A DNA stretch of 64,000 bases. Origin: Streptomyces sp. NBC_00569 (GTDB lineage: Bacteria; Actinomycetota; Actinomycetes; Streptomycetales; Streptomycetaceae). Below, piece by piece: positions 25,039-33,503 of this stretch. Positions within the stretch are counted from its first letter, which is position 1; the number at the start of each line of letters is the position of its first letter. The notes below the pieces were generated by a model that was not told the origin of the DNA, searched no databases, and was given only the letters and a program-made list of their open reading frames with translations. The position numbers and the translations under genes are program-made. The stretch is taken from positions 6,680,001 through 6,744,000 of the forward strand of contig NZ_CP107783.1 of NCBI RefSeq assembly GCF_036345255.1. The letters are read 5' to 3'.

Positions 25039-26391
25039 TCACGGCGCCGTCCCCGCGATGCCGCGCACCACGCCCAGATCCACCAAGTCCTGTGGCCTGA
25101 GATGGAGTTGGTCGGCCGTCACGTCCGTCTCGTCCGGGTCGCGCTTGAGGATCGCGGCGGCGAGTTCGGGCGCGATGACGGAGAAGTAGCTGTCCGGCGT
25201 CGCCCAGGTGTTCTCCGGTGCGGCCAGTGCGAGCGCCCCGCCCGAGCCGCCCTCGCCCACGACCAGCGTGGTGACGGGGACCGGCGACGCGGCGAGCGCC
25301 GTGAACAGGTCCGCGATGGCGGCGCCCGCCCCGGACCGCTCCGCCTCCGCGTCGTTGGCCGCGCCCGGCGTGTCCACCAGTGTCAGCACGGGCACACCGA
25401 GCCGCCCGGCGAGCCGTACCAGGCGCGCCGCCGTCCGGTAGCCGGCCGGCCGGGTCGCCGTGCCGAGCTGTGCGGCGTACGCGACCGTCCTGCCGTCCCG
25501 CGCGCTCTCCCCGAAGCCGCACAGCACACCGTCGTCGGTGCCGCCGCAGCGGTCGCCGCCGACCGTGACCCGGGACGTGAAGTAGGAGTCCAAGTAGGCG
25601 TCCGCGCGCGGTCGTTCAGTCGCACGGGCGCGGCGGACGGCGTCGCGGCCCGTGGCGGGCAGATCGCCGCGGCCGAGCGCGTACGGGACCGGGGCGGGTT
25701 CGTCGGACGGGCGTGTGAGCAGCCGCAGCCATGCGGCGAGGGTCCCCGCCAGGTCGTCATGGCGCACCACTGCGTCGACCGCGCCGGCCACGAACTGGCC
25801 ATGCGCCGAGTACGCCGCCGGGTCCGCGTCCGCGGGCCTCACGCGCGAGCCCGCGAAGCCCACCTGCGCCGCATCGAGCGCCAGGATCACGTCGGCGCCC
25901 GCGCCGAGCGTCGCCCAGCCGCCGCCCGTCGTCGGGTCGCGCAGGACCGCCACCTGGGCCAGGCCGGCCTCCCGAGTGAGCGCCGACTGCCGTGCCACGC
26001 GCTGGAGTTGGGCCAGCGCCCGCATGCCCTCCTGCATCCGGCTGCCGCCCGTCGCGACCAGGGGCACGACGGGGAGCCGGTGTGCGCGGGCGAACGTGTA
26101 CGCGGCCTCTATGCGGTCGCCGGTGCGCTCGCCGAGCGAGCCGCCGAGGAAGCCGAACTCGAAGGAGACCAGTACGGCCCTGGTCCCGCCGACCGACGCC
26201 GTCCCGCACACCACGGACTCGGCCTCGCCGGTGCGGGCGGTGGCCCGTGCCCGCGCCGCGTCGTAGCCGTCCCAGGAGAGCGGCCCGTCGGGCGCGTACG
26301 TGCCCTGGGGGGCGGGCAGTTCGGTGAAGGTGCCGGGGTCGGTGACGGCGGCGAGGGCCTCGCGGGCGGAGAGCCGCACGGTGTCAGCCAC
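25039..26391 (-). CDS. Fused acyl-CoA carboxyltransferase (alpha+beta) of the malonate locus
   Basis: The 450-residue protein joins two crotonase-like carboxyltransferase halves. The N-terminal half has FEFGFLGGSLGERTGDRIEAA and VATGGSRMQEGMRAL. The C-terminal half has TLVDTPGAANDAEAERSG and VVGEGGSGGALALA, both CoA/oxyanion-hole motifs. It resembles AccD/AccA or malonate decarboxylase beta/gamma subunits but lacks the AccD zinc finger. It starts with GTG and overlaps the end of matB by eight bases, so they form one operon. A role in handling the malonyl-CoA made by MatB is inferred. No biotin carboxylase or carrier is nearby. Confidence 0.82.
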   Translation of the reverse strand: MADTVRLSAREALAAVTDPGTFTELPAPQGTYAPDGPLSWDGYDAARARATARTGEAESVVCGTASVGGTRAVLVSFEFGFLGGSLGERTGDRIEAAYTFARAHRLPVVPLVATGGSRMQEGMRALAQLQRVARQSALTREAGLAQVAVLRDPTTGGGWATLGAGADVILALDAAQVGFAGSRVRPADADPAAYSAHGQFVAGAVDAVVRHDDLAGTLAAWLRLLTRPSDEPAPVPYALGRGDLPATGRDAVRRARATERPRADAYLDSYFTSRVTVGGDRCGGTDDGVLCGFGESARDGRTVAYAAQLGTATRPAGYRTAARLVRLAGRLGVPVLTLVDTPGAANDAEAERSGAGAAIADLFTALAASPVPVTTLVVGEGGSGGALALAAPENTWATPDSYFSVIAPELAAAILKRDPDETDVTADQLHLRPQDLVDLGVVRGIAGTAP

Positions 26392-27841
26392 GGGGGAGCG
26401 CCCGCTTCATGATCTTGCCCATGTCGTTGCGGGGCAGCGCGTCCAGACAGCGCACCACGCGCGGGCGCTTGTGCGGGGCGAGACGGTCGGCGACATGCGA
26501 GGCCAGTTCGTCCGCCGCCGGGGGGTGCTCGGCGTCGGCCGGGACGATCCAGGCCACGATGCGCTCGCCGAGGTCGTCGTCGGGCTCACCGGTGACAGCG
26601 GCCTCGCTCACCCCGGGGTGCTCCAGGAGCGCGTTCTCGATCTCACCCGCGCCGATCTTGTAGCCGCCGCTCTTGATGAGGTCGGTGGCCTTGCGGCCCA
26701 CGATGCGGACGTAGCCGTCCGGGTCGCGGACCGCCATGTCGCCGGTGCGGAACCAGCCGCCCTCGGCGAACGCGCCGGCCGTCGCCTCGGGCCGGTTCAG
26801 ATACTCGGTGAAGAGGTTCGGGCCCCTGACCTGGATCTCGCCGACCGCCTCCGGGTCACCGGCCGGGATCTCCGTGACGCCGTCCTCCTCCACGAGCCGC
26901 ACCGAGACGCCGGGCAGCGGCACGCCGACCGTTCCCGCCCGCGCCTCGCCGTCCGCCCGCACGCTCGTGTTCATCAGGGTCTCCGTCATCCCGTACCGCT
27001 CGATGACGCGGCGGCCCGTCGCGGCGGCGATCCGCTCGTGGTCGTGCACGGGCAGTGCCGCGGATCCGGACACCAGGAGCCGCGCCCCGGACAGGGCCTT
27101 CGCCAGCTCCGGCTCGGCGGGCAGCGCCTCGGCGATGCGGTGGTACATCGTCGGCACCCCGAACAGCATGGTCGCGCCGCTGCCCAGTTCGCGCGCCACG
27201 CCCTCCGTGCTGAACCGGCCCAGGTGGCGCACCGATCCGCCGCGGCGCAGCGGGCCGAGGATGCCCAGGATCAGGCCGTGCACGTGGAACAGCGGCAGGC
27301 CGTGCACCAGGACGTCGTCGCCGGTCCACTCCCAGGCGTCCTGGAGCGCGTCCAGGGTCGAGGTGACCGCGCGGCGCGGCAGGACCGCGCCCTTGGGCGG
27401 GCCCGTCGTGCCGGAGGTGTAGACGACGAACGCGGGCGCCGACGCGTCCGGCTCGGGCCACTCGCGGGCCGGGCCCGACGCGGCAGCCGTGTCGATGTCC
27501 GTGCCGACGAACGTCAAGCCGCCCAGCGCGTCGGGGAGTTCGGTCCCGGGCGCGGCGAGCACGACGTCCGGGGCGCTGTCGGCCACGATGTGCGCCAGCT
27601 CGCCGCTGCCGGACTTCGGGTTGAGCGGGACGGCGAGCACGCCCGCGAGCAGCGCCGCGACGACGCCGACGGCGGTCTCCAGGGTGGGCGTCGCCCACAC
27701 GGCGGCCCGGCTCGCGCCCTCGAGGCGTGCGGCCAGGGCTCCGGCCGCCGAGGCCAGCTCCCCGTAGGTGAGGGAGCGGTCGCCGAAGCGCAGGGCGGGG
27801 CGGTCGGGGTCGTGGGCCAGGGCGGGGAAGAGCAGGGACAC
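26384..27841 (-). CDS. matB: Malonyl-CoA/methylmalonyl-CoA synthetase MatB
   Basis: The 485-residue ANL-family ligase has the P-loop YTSGTTGPPKGAVLPRR, the substrate segment GLPLFHVHGLILGILGPL, YGMTETLMNTSVRADGE, GYVRIVGRKATDLIKSGGYK, and the C-terminal lysine motif NDMGKIMKRAL. As I recall it, this matches S. coelicolor MatB almost word for word. That enzyme activates malonate and methylmalonate with ATP and CoA and supplies polyketide extender units. GTG 27841 has AGGAG eight bases upstream; the longer frame runs into the operator region. It is divergent from the GntR gene and shares its control region. Confidence 0.92.
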   Translation of the reverse strand: MSLLFPALAHDPDRPALRFGDRSLTYGELASAAGALAARLEGASRAAVWATPTLETAVGVVAALLAGVLAVPLNPKSGSGELAHIVADSAPDVVLAAPGTELPDALGGLTFVGTDIDTAAASGPAREWPEPDASAPAFVVYTSGTTGPPKGAVLPRRAVTSTLDALQDAWEWTGDDVLVHGLPLFHVHGLILGILGPLRRGGSVRHLGRFSTEGVARELGSGATMLFGVPTMYHRIAEALPAEPELAKALSGARLLVSGSAALPVHDHERIAAATGRRVIERYGMTETLMNTSVRADGEARAGTVGVPLPGVSVRLVEEDGVTEIPAGDPEAVGEIQVRGPNLFTEYLNRPEATAGAFAEGGWFRTGDMAVRDPDGYVRIVGRKATDLIKSGGYKIGAGEIENALLEHPGVSEAAVTGEPDDDLGERIVAWIVPADAEHPPAADELASHVADRLAPHKRPRVVRCLDALPRNDMGKIMKRALPRG

Positions 27842-27883
27842 GGGTGGCGCTCCTAGCGGCGGTCGACGTGACGGCAGTGGACA

Positions 27884-27898
27884 AGTGGCTGAACCAAT
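27884..27898 (+). promoter_or_regulatory. GntR-type operator, copy 1
   Basis: AGTGGCTGAACCAAT lies 43 bases upstream of the matB start. Its core TGGctgaaCCA is a near-palindrome of the TGG-N5-CCA kind bound by FCD-type GntR regulators. An exact reverse complement occurs at 27940-27954. Confidence 0.8.
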
Positions 27899-27939
27899 GT
27901 GGGGGTGCCGTCGCCCGTACGTCAAGGATGCGCCCGAAT

Positions 27940-27954
27940 ATTGGTTCAGCCACT
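27940..27954 (-). promoter_or_regulatory. GntR-type operator, copy 2 (inverted)
   Basis: ATTGGTTCAGCCACT is the exact reverse complement of copy 1, 55 bases before the GntR start codon. The pair sits symmetrically between the divergent genes, so each promoter has its own operator. Autoregulation plus control of matB is inferred. Confidence 0.8.
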
Positions 27955-28008
27955 GGGCCATTTCTCCGGTCCGCTGTTACGCTGCAGAAGCCCAGGGAGG
28001 AGGGCCCC

Positions 28009-28719
28009 ATGACCGACGCACTGCGGCCGATGACGGCCAGGCCGCGCCTGTACGAGCAGGTCCTCGACCGGCTGCGCGCCTACGTCGCCGAGGGCGGCCT
28101 GCGCGCCGGTGACCGCCTCCCGCCCGAGCGCGACCTGGCCGCCCGCCTCGGAGTGAGCCGCGCCTCCGTGAAGCAGGCCATCGTCGTCCTGGAGGTCCAG
28201 GGACTGGTGGAGGCCCGGCACGGCGGCGGCACGTACCTCATGCGCGACAGCCTCGACGCGGAGCCCGTCGAGCGCATGGTGGAGCGCAGGCGCCGGCTGC
28301 CCGATGTCCTGGAGGCCCGCGAGGCGATGGAGACCAAGCTCGCCGAGCTGGCCGCAGAACGCCGCACCGACGAGGACCTCACCGCACTCCACAAGGCGCT
28401 CGACCGCATGGCGGCCGACATCGAGGACGGCGGCCACGGCGTGGAGGGCGACCGGCTCTTCCACGCGGCCGTCACCGCGGCCGCCCACAGCGCGCTCCTC
28501 GCGGAGTTCATGCGGTCCATCGCCGACCAGGTCACCGAGTCCCGCACCGAGTCCCTGCGCCAGCCGCGCCGCCCCGCCCGCTCCCTCGCCCAGCACCGGG
28601 CGATCCTCGAAGCGATCGAGACGGGCCGCCCCGCCCAGGCCGCGACGGCGATGCGCCGGCATGTACGGACCGTGGCGAAGGTACGGCTCCTGGACTGGGA
28701 CCCGGACGAGGGCGAGTAG
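28009..28719 (+). CDS. GntR/FCD-family regulator of the malonate locus (MatR-like)
   Basis: The 236-residue protein has an N-terminal winged helix (LYEQVLDRLRAYV, RLPPERDLAARLGVSR, VLEVQGLVEARHGGGTYL; residues ~14-80) and a C-terminal FCD ligand domain with LFHAAVTAAAH and a closing MRRHV that carries metal-binding His. In rhizobia the malonate matABC genes are controlled by a GntR regulator, MatR; the divergence from matB suggests the same here. ATG 28009 has GGGAGGAGGG upstream. Confidence 0.88.
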   Translation: MTDALRPMTARPRLYEQVLDRLRAYVAEGGLRAGDRLPPERDLAARLGVSRASVKQAIVVLEVQGLVEARHGGGTYLMRDSLDAEPVERMVERRRRLPDVLEAREAMETKLAELAAERRTDEDLTALHKALDRMAADIEDGGHGVEGDRLFHAAVTAAAHSALLAEFMRSIADQVTESRTESLRQPRRPARSLAQHRAILEAIETGRPAQAATAMRRHVRTVAKVRLLDWDPDEGE

Positions 28720-28791
28720 CCGCTGCCTGCCAGGGGGGTTGTTAGCCTGCGGAGCGCTCTTCGTACGACCCTACCGACGCATGGAGTTCCC

Positions 28792-29694
28792 GTGGCAGAC
28801 GCCCCCTACGGCAGCACGAACCGGATCGCCCTGGTCACCAGCCGGCCCGGCATCGAGATCGACGGGGACCTGCCGCTGCTCGTGAAGGCGCTGAGCGAGC
28901 GGGGCGCCGAGGCCGAGACCGTGTTCTGGGACGACCCCGAGGTCGACTGGGCCTCGTTCGACCTCGCCGTCATCCGCTCCACCTGGGACTACAGCTGGCG
29001 CACCGCCGAGTTCGTCGCGTGGGCCGAGCGGTGCTCGGCGCTCACCCGGCTCGCCAACCCGGTGGACGTCGTGCGCTGGAACACCGACAAGCGGTACCTG
29101 GGTGAACTGGCCGGCCGCGAGGTGCCCGTCGTCCCCACCCGCTACTTCGCGCCGGGCGACACCCCCGAGCTGCCCGCCGACCGTGAGTTCGTGATCAAGC
29201 CGACCGCGGGCGCGGGCGCCCGGTTCGCCGCGCGTTACCGGCCCGCCGAGAGCGACACCGCGCTGCGCCAGCTGGCACGCATGCACGACGCGGGCCTCAC
29301 CGCGATGATCCAGCCCTACGTCACGGACATCGACGTCACCGGCGAGCGTGCCGTCGTCTTCTGCGGCGGACGCTTCCTGCACGCCGTCCGCAAGGGCGCC
29401 GTCCTCGCCGAGGGCGTCGCCTACGACGCGCACAAGACGCCCCACCCGGCGCTGGAGCCCTGGGAGCCCACGGCCGCCGAACTCGACGTGGCGAAGCGGG
29501 CGCTGGCCGCCGTGCCGGGCGCCCCCGAGCTGCTCTACGCGCGCGTCGACCTGGTCGACGGGAACGACGGGAAGCCGTGCGTCATGGAGCTGGAGCTTGT
29601 CGAACCCAACCTGTTCCTCGGAACGGTCCACCCCGGTTCCCTGCCCGTCGTGGCCGACGCGATCATCGAGGTGGCGGCCGGCGTCAGCCGGTGA
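28792..29694 (+). CDS. ATP-grasp enzyme of unknown substrate
   Basis: The 300-residue protein has an ATP-grasp layout. It has an N-terminal Rossmann-like part (RIALVTSRPG, AVIRSTWDYSWR), the central ATP-binding lysine segment (REFVIKPTAGAGARFAARY) and the C-terminal metal-binding stretch VMELELVEPNLFLG. The early STWDY motif is found in the RimK/DcsG-like branch, which joins amino or carboxylate groups at ATP cost. GTG 28792 follows GGAG; TTAGCC at 28741 may be a -10 box. It stands alone, so the substrate cannot be inferred. Confidence 0.8.
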   Translation: MADAPYGSTNRIALVTSRPGIEIDGDLPLLVKALSERGAEAETVFWDDPEVDWASFDLAVIRSTWDYSWRTAEFVAWAERCSALTRLANPVDVVRWNTDKRYLGELAGREVPVVPTRYFAPGDTPELPADREFVIKPTAGAGARFAARYRPAESDTALRQLARMHDAGLTAMIQPYVTDIDVTGERAVVFCGGRFLHAVRKGAVLAEGVAYDAHKTPHPALEPWEPTAAELDVAKRALAAVPGAPELLYARVDLVDGNDGKPCVMELELVEPNLFLGTVHPGSLPVVADAIIEVAAGVSR

Positions 29695-30292
29695 GCGTCC
29701 AGCGCTGGAGCAGCCCGTAGGTGAACTCCGCCCTGACGTCCCGAAGCGTCCCCTCCGCGTCCGGCGCCGCGAAGGCGAGGCCCCAGCGCGTGGGGGCCGA
29801 GCCCTCCAGCGGGCGGGCCGGCGGAAACGCCTCGGACACCTCGTCCACGGTGCAGGACCAGGGGACGAGGTCGTCGAGGGTGCGGAGCGTGGGCGCGGGC
29901 GTACCGGGGGCCCGGACCAGCCACTCGTTCCACACCGCGCCGTTCGGGCCGGCCAGCGCCTCGAAGAGCAGACCGGGCCAGAGCGGCACTCGCCACTGGA
30001 GGGCCTCGCAGGTCAGGTCCCCGATCTGCCGGGTGACGGTCTGTTCGGGGGCGCCGAGGAGTGAGCGGTACAGGGACCGCGTGGTGAGCGGGCCCCTCAC
30101 ATGGCGCCTGGCCTGGTAGCGGCGGTTCGCCTCCCGCATCTGCGCCACCGACGCGCCGAGTTCCCGGCGCGCGTCCTCCACCAGCTCCGGGTTGTGGTCC
30201 GCCATGCGGCGCAGCAGGACCAGCTGGAAGTCGGTGACCGTGAAGGGCTCACCGGTGGGGGCGGGCCTGCGTCGCGCTGACATACGGTCCAT
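29684..30292 (-). CDS. Conserved-type hypothetical protein, 202 residues
   Basis: I do not recognise a family. The protein is soluble and mixed alpha/beta, with an arginine-rich helical N-terminal half (MREANRRYQARRHVRG, LYRSLLGAPEQTVTR) and a tryptophan-rich second half (CEALQWRVPLWPGLLFEALAG, AVWNEWLVRAPG, YGLLQRWTL). Codon use is typical of the core genes. It converges with the ATP-grasp gene and overlaps it by 11 bases. ATG 30283 is an alternative start; neither has a strong ribosome site. Confidence 0.65.
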   Translation of the reverse strand: MDRMSARRRPAPTGEPFTVTDFQLVLLRRMADHNPELVEDARRELGASVAQMREANRRYQARRHVRGPLTTRSLYRSLLGAPEQTVTRQIGDLTCEALQWRVPLWPGLLFEALAGPNGAVWNEWLVRAPGTPAPTLRTLDDLVPWSCTVDEVSEAFPPARPLEGSAPTRWGLAFAAPDAEGTLRDVRAEFTYGLLQRWTLTG

Positions 30293-30315
30293 GGTCGCGC
30301 ACGGCGGCCGCGCCG

Positions 30316-30546
30316 TCAGGGCGACATCCGATCGAGCAGCCGCTCGTGCTCGTCCTCCGGGACCTGCTCGCCCGACGAGGGCAGGAGCTGGGGGATGCCG
30401 TCGACGATCGGGTAGCGGCGCCGCAGCCGGGGGTTGTAGAGCGCCTCGCCCGACAGGAGGGCGTCCTCCCCGGGCGGGAGGAGGTGCAGCGGGCCCTTGT
30501 CGAGCGGACAGGCCAGGATCCTGAGCAGCGGGTCATCGGGCTTCAC
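30316..30546 (-). CDS. Trm112-like small protein lacking most zinc cysteines
   Basis: The 76-residue protein has the Trm112/UPF0434 pattern (LLRILACPLDKGPLHL, then RRRYPIVDGIPQLLP). Trm112 proteins usually have CxxC zinc pairs and activate methyltransferases. Here only one Cys remains, so the zinc site is lost. GTG 30546 has AAGGAG ten bases upstream, inside the end of the transporter gene, which it overlaps by 14 bases. Its place last in a block with two methyltransferases is suggestive. Confidence 0.8.
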   Translation of the reverse strand: MKPDDPLLRILACPLDKGPLHLLPPGEDALLSGEALYNPRLRRRYPIVDGIPQLLPSSGEQVPEDEHERLLDRMSP

Positions 30547-31480
30547 GGTGGGTCAACTCCTTGGCGGGCGAGGGTGGTGGGGGCGGCTGGTCGTCGTGCT
30601 TCGGCATGAGGAGCAGGACGGACACGGCGAGGACCGTGCCGGTCAGGCGCAGCGCCAGGGGCACCGGCTCGCGCGGCAGTGGCTCGCCGAACGCGAGTGT
30701 GCCGAGCACGGCCGTGAACAGGCACGTCACCGTCGAGCACACCGGCACGATGAGGGAGGCGCGGCACCGCTGGAGCGCCGCCTGCGACATGACGAGCCCG
30801 AACCCGCCCGTGCACAGCAGTAGATAGGGGTAGGGCGAGGTCAGCAGGTGCAGCGCGGCCGCGCCGAGCCGGTCCGTGGTCAGATATCCGGCCACCCCCT
30901 TGATGGCCAGCGAGCTCACGCCGTAGAGCAGGCCCACCGCGACCCCGTACTCGACGCCGGCCGTCGGGAGGCGGTGCCGGCGGCGCGTTCTGCGCTCGGC
31001 GAGGCCGTACAGGAGGAGCCCCGCCGCGAGCGTCGGCACGCACACTCCGAGGATCAGCGCGGCGGGTGCGCCCTTGCTGACGGTGTCGCTTCCCTGGCGC
31101 AGGGACAGTACGACCATGAGGAGCGCGGCGAGGATCGCGCCGATCGCGTACCGCTCCCGGCCCGTCGTGCGTTCCCCGAGGAGGGCCGAGGACAGGAGCA
31201 GCAGGAGGACGAGGCCGGAGACGAAGATGGCCTGCGCGGCGGCGATGGGAAGTGTTCTGTAGACCGCGAGCTGTGCCCCGAATCCGGCGGCCAGGGCCAG
31301 GGAGCCGCCGAGCCACAGGGGGCTGCCGGCGACGAGGCGCACCAGATGGGCCGGGCGGCGCACACTGACCTGAGGCAGCGCGGCGAGTGCCCGCTTCTCC
31401 AGGACGAACCCGGTGCTGTAGAGGACGTTCGCGAGCAGCGCCGCGCCGACACCCCACCACATGGCGGTCATCCCGCTCAC
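30533..31480 (-). CDS. DMT/EamA-type membrane transporter
   Basis: The 315-residue protein has about nine to ten hydrophobic helices in two repeats (first MWWGVGAALLANVLYSTGFVL, second VEYGVAVGLLYGVSSLAIKG), as in the drug/metabolite transporter superfamily. The C-terminal tail is proline-rich and polar. Its GTG start overlaps the upstream methyltransferase stop as GTGA. In an envelope glycan operon such a protein could flip a lipid-linked sugar, as ArnE/F-type DMT proteins do. This is inference only. Confidence 0.8.
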   Translation of the reverse strand: MSGMTAMWWGVGAALLANVLYSTGFVLEKRALAALPQVSVRRPAHLVRLVAGSPLWLGGSLALAAGFGAQLAVYRTLPIAAAQAIFVSGLVLLLLLSSALLGERTTGRERYAIGAILAALLMVVLSLRQGSDTVSKGAPAALILGVCVPTLAAGLLLYGLAERRTRRRHRLPTAGVEYGVAVGLLYGVSSLAIKGVAGYLTTDRLGAAALHLLTSPYPYLLLCTGGFGLVMSQAALQRCRASLIVPVCSTVTCLFTAVLGTLAFGEPLPREPVPLALRLTGTVLAVSVLLLMPKHDDQPPPPPSPAKELTHREAR

Positions 31481-32208
31481 GTCTTCCTGGCGTGCAGCAG
31501 GAGGATCGAGGAGAGGGACGGCGCCGCGCAGGCGAGCCGGTCCAGGGGGCGCAGCGGGCGCGGCACCCCGTGGAAGGGCGCGCCCGTGACCCGTACGACG
31601 TCGAAGCCCGCGGCCGCCACGAACGAGCGCAGCGCGCGGGCCGTGTACAGCCGCAGATGGCCCACGACCTCGGTGCCCGGGCGGCCGTGCACCCCGCGCA
31701 GGCTGACCTCGGAGAAGACGGGCTGCACCCCGGCGAGCAGCAGCGCCCGGTTGTACCAGGCGGCGAGGTTCGGCGTGGACAGCATGAGATGGCCGCCGGG
31801 GCGCAGGATCCGGCGGATCTCGTCGAGCGCGGCATCCGGGTCGACGAGGTGCTCGATCACCTCGCTGAACAGGACGGCGTCGGCGGATCCCGCCGCGAAC
31901 GGCAGCCCGCTCGCGGTGAGTTCACCGCGCACCACGTCCGGGATGCGGGCCCTGGCCCGCTTGAGGGCGTCCTGCGACCAGTCGACGCCGACGATGCGGT
32001 GGCCCGCGAGGAGCGGCGCCGCGGTGGCCGCGGCCTGTCCGTCGCCGCAGCCGATGTCGACGACCGTGGCGGGGAAGGGCGCGGGCCGGCCGAGCGCGGC
32101 GGCCAGCGCGCGGGCCTGGCGGTGGGAGCGCTGTTCGCCGGAGGCGACCGGGGTGGCCGGGTCCTCGTAGAAGTCCCGCAGTCCGGGCGGGGCGGACGTG
32201 GTCGTCAT
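31477..32208 (-). CDS. Class I SAM-dependent methyltransferase
   Basis: The 243-residue enzyme has motif I ATVVDIGCGDGQAAA (residues ~47-60), the acidic loop IVGVDWSQDALK, and SADAVLFSEVIEHLVDPDAAL followed by ILRPGGHLMLSTPN. These are standard for UbiE/methyltransferase-11 proteins acting on small molecules or sugars. It is coupled by 4-base overlaps on both sides (ATGA with the acyltransferase, GTGA with the transporter). Confidence 0.87.
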   Translation of the reverse strand: MTTTSAPPGLRDFYEDPATPVASGEQRSHRQARALAAALGRPAPFPATVVDIGCGDGQAAATAAPLLAGHRIVGVDWSQDALKRARARIPDVVRGELTASGLPFAAGSADAVLFSEVIEHLVDPDAALDEIRRILRPGGHLMLSTPNLAAWYNRALLLAGVQPVFSEVSLRGVHGRPGTEVVGHLRLYTARALRSFVAAAGFDVVRVTGAPFHGVPRPLRPLDRLACAAPSLSSILLLHARKT

Positions 32209-33503
32209 GGCGTCGCCTCCTGCGTCGCGTGCAGGTAGTGCTCGAACAGGTCCCGCAGCCGGTCGCCGTCACCCGGCCCGAGCAGGGTGCGTGACCAGCG
32301 CAGGGCGAGGTGCAGCCGGCCGGCCGTGGACGCGGTCGTCACGGTCAGGCCGCGCGGCATGCGCGCGGGGGCCGAGAACCAGACGGCGTGGGCGCGGCCC
32401 GCGTCACCGAAGTCGAGCGGGTAGGGGACGCGGCCGATGTTGCTGAGCAGCGTGGTCGACGTCCAGGGTGCGGCGGCCCTGCGCAGCCCGCGGGTGACCG
32501 CGGCGCGCCAGGCGACCGGGGCGAGCGGGGCGGTGAGGAGGGCGGCGCCGTGACCGAGCTGGGGCCGGTCGAGGGCCTTGAGCGCCCTGGTGCGGACCGA
32601 GGTGCGGTGCAGCAGGAGCGGAATGCCGGTGGCCGTCAACTCCGCCGGTTCGAAGGTGACTTCGACGAGCCGGGTGCCGTTGCCGATGGGCATGTCCGCG
32701 CCCCGGGGCCGGTCGTCCACCGGCATCGTGATGCGCAGGGGACGCGGGCGCGCGCCGTGCTCCCTGTTCCAGTGCGTGATCATCAGGGCGGTGGCGGCCA
32801 TGAGCTGGTCGTTGACGGTGTACGGGGCGCCGGCGGGCCGGTGCGGCACGGGCAGGTCCGCGACCAGGAGGCCGTTACCGGGCGAGAGGGCGGGTGAGGT
32901 GTCGGGGGTGCCGGGCGCGACGCGGGCGGGCGGGGTCCACGGCGAGGGCCCGCGCAGGGCGGGCCCCGGCGCCCCGGGCGGCGCCCGGTGGGGCGCCGGC
33001 GCGCCGGGGGCGTCGTCGTGGTCCCCGTAGATCTCGGCCGCCGTCGCGAGGACGCGCAGACAGGCCGGGCCGTCCAGAGCGGTGTGGTTGATCGTGAGGA
33101 ACAGGACCGCGGCACCGTCCTCCCGCTCCCGCAACACCTCCAGACGGATCGGCGGCGACGCGGTCAGCGGCGGGGCGTGCGTCAGCGCGCGCGTCCTGGC
33201 CCTCTTGAGCGCGTCCGGTCCCGGCGGCGGGAAGGTGACCACGTCCACATCGGGGCCGCGGGTCAGCTCCCACTCGTAGCGCCGCCGGTACCAGGGGCCC
33301 GCCGCCTCCCGCATCAGGATGCGCGGATGGCGGCGCAGCGCCTCGGCGAAGGCGGCCGTCAGCCTGGCGGGGTCCGGGGCGCCCGGCAGGTGGACCTCGA
33401 TGTGGACGGTCTCCGGCTCCTCGTCCTGGAGACAGTGCCGGGCGACCTCGTCGACCACGGGAAACGGGACGCGCCGCGGCGCGACGGGGGCCGGCACGCT
33501 CAT
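32205..33503 (-). CDS. Condensation-domain-like acyltransferase (HxxxDG)
   Basis: The 432-residue protein has the two-lobed chloramphenicol-acetyltransferase/condensation fold. The catalytic motif is NHTALDG (HxxxDG, near residue 135). A second-lobe block has LLSNIGRVPYPLDFGDAG, comparable to the DFGWG-type structural motif. Relatives are PapA-type acyltransferases that esterify envelope lipids or sugars. ATG 33503 overlaps the upstream glycosyltransferase stop (ATGA), so it belongs to the glycan operon. An acyl decoration of the glycan is inferred. Confidence 0.82.
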   Translation of the reverse strand: MSVPAPVAPRRVPFPVVDEVARHCLQDEEPETVHIEVHLPGAPDPARLTAAFAEALRRHPRILMREAAGPWYRRRYEWELTRGPDVDVVTFPPPGPDALKRARTRALTHAPPLTASPPIRLEVLREREDGAAVLFLTINHTALDGPACLRVLATAAEIYGDHDDAPGAPAPHRAPPGAPGPALRGPSPWTPPARVAPGTPDTSPALSPGNGLLVADLPVPHRPAGAPYTVNDQLMAATALMITHWNREHGARPRPLRITMPVDDRPRGADMPIGNGTRLVEVTFEPAELTATGIPLLLHRTSVRTRALKALDRPQLGHGAALLTAPLAPVAWRAAVTRGLRRAAAPWTSTTLLSNIGRVPYPLDFGDAGRAHAVWFSAPARMPRGLTVTTASTAGRLHLALRWSRTLLGPGDGDRLRDLFEHYLHATQEATP

